From an uncultured Acidimicrobiales bacterium (GTDB lineage Bacteria; Actinomycetota; Acidimicrobiia; Acidimicrobiales; SHLQ01): a stretch of 32,854 nucleotides of DNA. Both the position numbers and the translations under genes were made by a program. Below the pieces are notes generated by a model. The model was not told the origin of the DNA. It saw nothing but the letters and a program-made list of their open reading frames with translations, and searched no databases. The DNA lies in assembly GCA_938040365.1 (NCBI GenBank), contig CALHXU010000269.1, positions 1 to 32,854 of the forward strand. The letters are read 5' to 3'. Shown piece by piece: positions 30,627-32,854 of the stretch (within the stretch, counting starts at the first letter, position 1; every line of letters starts with the position of its first letter).

Positions 30627-31907
30627 TCAGCCTGCTTTGGTGCTTGCTTCTCTACCCCACCGGCCGTCTTTCGAACGCTTCTTGTTCTTCTTGTTCGACG
30701 GCGGTTCATCGTCGTCATCGTCGCTGGACGCTTCTTCGACGAGGTCTTCTTGGTCCTCTTTCGCAACGACATCGATGATGTCTTCGTCGACGGCCAGAAT
30801 GTCGGTTTCCTGTGCTTCGTCGACGACGGTGAGCGGACGGCGGATGGTCGATTCGGGGAGTGCCCGCTGTGGGGCGGGTTCGATTTCGCCAGCGGCATCG
30901 AATTCTTCGACGGGAACGTGTTCGGTCTTTGCGCCTCGTCCTCGGATGAGGTCGAAGATCGTGAAGATCAAGATCATGAGCAACGCGACCGGAACGGCGA
31001 AGATGAGCAGGCCGGTGAGGAGCCCGGAGATCTTCGAGGTCTCTTCGGTCTCGACCTGGCGGATGACGAGCGAGGTTTCTCGTTCGGTCTCGATCAGCGT
31101 GATCGCTGACTCAAGTTCACGGATCGAGTTGTCGCGAGCCGAGAGGGTGCCGTTGACCTGGTCCTCTTGGACTCGCAGCGAGGTGAACTCGCGAGCGATT
31201 GGTGAAAGCTCGTTTACGACGTCTTCGAGTTCGTCGGCGGTTGGGCCGGTGAGCTCAACTTGCTGTTCGGTAATGGTGCCGTCGGGTCCGACGACGTTCT
31301 CGGTCGGCGGGTTGATCTCGTCCGCGCGTCGCTGCAAGAGCGCAGCTTCGGCATTGTCGAGTGCGTTCGTCGGGTTGATACCCCCGGACAGGACCGTGAG
31401 TTCGGCGATTCGAGAGTCGATCTCGGCAACGTCGGAGAGCAGCTGGTTGCGACTCGATTCGACACCGGCGATTTGGCGATCGATCGTAAGCGAGACCGCT
31501 TCGATACCCGTCTCGATGGCAACGTTGTTGGCATCGTTTGGATCGTCTGCGACGACGTTGATGTTGATGTTTGCGCCGCCGCCTTGGTTAACGACGAGGT
31601 CATAGTCGTCTTCGATGATGAGGCCGGTGCGTTCCTGCACGGCTTGTTCAACCTCAGGGAAAGATGCGGTGCTGACGATTTGTTCGACGACGAGGCCAAG
31701 CTCGCCTGCGGTGATGTCGTTATCGGACACCAAGCTTGCGTTCAGTACGTATCGAGCCTGGAACTGTGGCGGTTCTTGCAGCGCAAGAAAGACACCGGCA
31801 GCACCAGCGAGTCCGGCGACGAGGGCCAAAATGAGTGGTCGCCAGCCAGTGAGATGAAGGAACGAAGAGAGTTCCCCACCTGAGCTGTCTATTTGGCCTT
31901 GCGTCAT
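30627..31907 (-). CDS. Polysaccharide chain-length determinant (Wzz-like) without kinase domain
   Basis: 426 residues from the ATG giving MTQGQIDSSG, with GAGGAAAG upstream; the frame back to 32033 adds unlikely sequence. A first membrane helix (about 22-43, LILALVAGLAGAAGVFLALQ) and a second one near 302-326 (GLLTGLLIFAVPVALLMILI) flank a periplasmic-type domain with long coiled-coil helices (SRNQLLSDVAEIDSRIAELT, RDNSIRELESAITLIETE). The cytoplasmic tail of about 95 residues is acidic, with five aspartates in a row, then Lys/Arg-rich. No Walker motifs follow, so the BY-kinase part is absent or separate. First gene of the polysaccharide operon. Confidence 0.85.
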   Translation of the reverse strand: MTQGQIDSSGGELSSFLHLTGWRPLILALVAGLAGAAGVFLALQEPPQFQARYVLNASLVSDNDITAGELGLVVEQIVSTASFPEVEQAVQERTGLIIEDDYDLVVNQGGGANININVVADDPNDANNVAIETGIEAVSLTIDRQIAGVESSRNQLLSDVAEIDSRIAELTVLSGGINPTNALDNAEAALLQRRADEINPPTENVVGPDGTITEQQVELTGPTADELEDVVNELSPIAREFTSLRVQEDQVNGTLSARDNSIRELESAITLIETERETSLVIRQVETEETSKISGLLTGLLIFAVPVALLMILIFTIFDLIRGRGAKTEHVPVEEFDAAGEIEPAPQRALPESTIRRPLTVVDEAQETDILAVDEDIIDVVAKEDQEDLVEEASSDDDDDEPPSNKKNKKRSKDGRWGREASTKAG

Positions 31908-32166
31908 CGTTGAGTCTTTCCTCACCCGCTGTATCGACACCTTATTTCCGCAACCACTCGCCGCGTTAATCGGTCGTGTGTAAATTTCGTTACGGATTTT
32001 GAGCGTGAATTCGTTTGTGTGCTCTCCGTCCACAATAAATCAGTTTCGTACTGCATTGTTGGGCAGGAAGGCCCGGTTTCGCTGGGAAAAGGCCTAGGTG
32101 GCTGCGTCATCTGACACACCGTTGACCGATTGAGGGAACGCACCGAGGTATGGAGCACGCAACGGG
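31908..32166 (-). promoter_or_regulatory. 259-base leader region of the polysaccharide operon
   Basis: No coding sequence supported. The part next to the operon (31940-32060) is noticeably A/T-richer than its surroundings, as expected of a promoter or long 5' leader. I could not choose convincing -35/-10 boxes and recognise no known riboswitch. A GGGTCACCC-type element near 32165 may help terminate the upstream gene. Confidence 0.45.
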
Positions 32167-32854
32167 TCACCCTGCCGCTACGGCGGCGTGCGCGAGTTCG
32201 ACGGTCGTTGCGATCTGGGCCCGTTCATCATCGGTGAGTGCGTTCGCGCTGTGCGTAGTCATCGTTGCATCGGTCAGTGGTTCCACTTTTTCGTAGCGAG
32301 CGCGATCTTCTTCAGTCACCTCAAACGGCTCCCGATATCCGAACATCTCGAAGTCGTCGGGACGTTTGATTTGATGGGCTGCGCGAGTTGGACAGCCCGC
32401 TGCAGCGATTGCAGCGAGGTGGACGCCGCCGCGAAGTTCTCGGTAGAGAATCGCGTTGTGCATAAAGGCGTGTTCGGGTGCTTCTGGCACAGGTTGGCTT
32501 TGGAATGCAGCGAAGAGCGGGAGCGCCCCGATGTCGACGTTCGCCGCAAGTTTGCCGAGGCCCTCAGCGGCTTCTTCGAGGCCAGCTATACCTCCGAGGC
32601 GGGTCTCGCCAATGTGATACGCGACGTCGAGCTGGGCGGTCGCAGCTTCGGTCACGTCGCAGCGTTCTTTGCTCGAAGTCCACATCTTGTCGACGATTGC
32701 CGGGTTGAAATAACCAAAAGCCGACTGGACGAGTTCTGAGCTCACCGGTCCGAGCACTCCGGCCCGACCCGCGAAGTAGAAGCGGAACATATCGATGCCG
32801 AGCGCCTCGGCTTTCACTTGCGCTTCGGGGTCGAAATAGTGGAGCGCTCCAATG
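32167..32854 (-). CDS. SCO6745-like family protein, N-terminus cut by window edge
   Basis: The frame is open to the last base, so the true start lies outside; an internal GTG at 32817 is not needed. The visible 228 or so residues include IGALHYFDPEAQ, FRFYFAGRAGVLGPV and AFGYFNPAIVDKMW, then a helical Ala-rich body and GYREPFEVTEEDRARYEKVE near the end. The FxPEA...YFAGRAxPLGPV pattern matches, from memory, actinobacterial proteins annotated as the SCO6745 family, which have no assigned function. It is on the same strand as the polysaccharide operon but 259 bases upstream of it, so probably separate. Confidence 0.75.
   Translation of the reverse strand, partial: IGALHYFDPEAQVKAEALGIDMFRFYFAGRAGVLGPVSSELVQSAFGYFNPAIVDKMWTSSKERCDVTEAATAQLDVAYHIGETRLGGIAGLEEAAEGLGKLAANVDIGALPLFAAFQSQPVPEAPEHAFMHNAILYRELRGGVHLAAIAAAGCPTRAAHQIKRPDDFEMFGYREPFEVTEEDRARYEKVEPLTDATMTTHSANALTDDERAQIATTVELAHAAVAAG

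Noticed and set aside
31908-32166. Possible c-di-GMP or other riboswitch in the polysaccharide leader
   Set aside because: Looked for GEMM-type and other conserved cores but could not match any known consensus; only A/T-richness is evident.

Overview
The window is a GC-rich actinobacterial chromosome segment. The best guess is class Acidimicrobiia, probably an Ilumatobacter-like marine or aquatic lineage. This is inferred from a Bpa/PafE-type proteasome activator, a DUF3516 DEAD-box helicase, an LAxTG (class E sortase-like) surface protein, many GTG starts, and many secreted proteins with Thr/Ala/Glu-rich linkers. No rRNA, tRNA, CRISPR array, transposase or phage gene was seen. Both window edges cut genes.

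Layout. (a) 1-1804, minus strand: a tightly packed operon of a small membrane protein, a DUF429 protein and glutamyl-Q tRNA(Asp) synthetase. (b) 1886-4042, minus: two membrane-anchored extracytoplasmic proteins, one a glutamine cyclotransferase. (c) 4145-6836, plus: a small membrane protein, a YpfJ-type zinc metallopeptidase and an orphan Fbp/Pot-type ABC ATPase. The ATPase overlaps tail to tail with a form II CoxL-like molybdenum hydroxylase (6803-9064, minus). (d) 9213-10079, plus: a LinB-like haloalkane dehalogenase with a short tandem repeat in front of it. (e) 10121-11905, minus: a surface protein with six Cys/Asp-rich 53-residue repeats and an LAFTG sorting signal, preceded by a 316-base non-coding stretch that holds a perfect 23-bp inverted repeat and a terminator. 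(f) 12222-16899, minus: a DUF937 protein, a lipid kinase, a large DUF3516 helicase that lacks a normal start codon, and a small KOW/SH3-like protein. (g) 17058-21992: a DUF3179 lipoprotein, the proteasome activator (minus), an HExxH lipoprotein, a cysteine-less thioredoxin-fold protein (minus), and an unknown protein carrying a heptad repeat. (h) 21931-25293: a DegT-like protein that has lost the catalytic lysine and aspartate, then MutY and an MBL-fold hydrolase. (i) 25325-31907, minus: a polysaccharide locus in transcription order chain-length determinant, sulfotransferase, O-antigen ligase/polymerase, GT2, a gamma-carbonic-anhydrase-like protein and GT4, suggesting a sulfated surface or exopolysaccharide. 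(j) 32167 to the end, minus: a partial SCO6745-like protein.

The most unusual observations are the DegT pseudoenzyme beside the polysaccharide genes, the apparent AUC (or otherwise non-canonical) start of the helicase, the perfect 23-bp inverted repeat, the Glu-for-His ligand change in the gamma-carbonic-anhydrase homologue, and the Cys-x2-Cys insertion in Bpa. I found no multigene system that I can call wholly new. The polysaccharide locus together with the pseudo-aminotransferase is the best candidate for unfamiliar chemistry.
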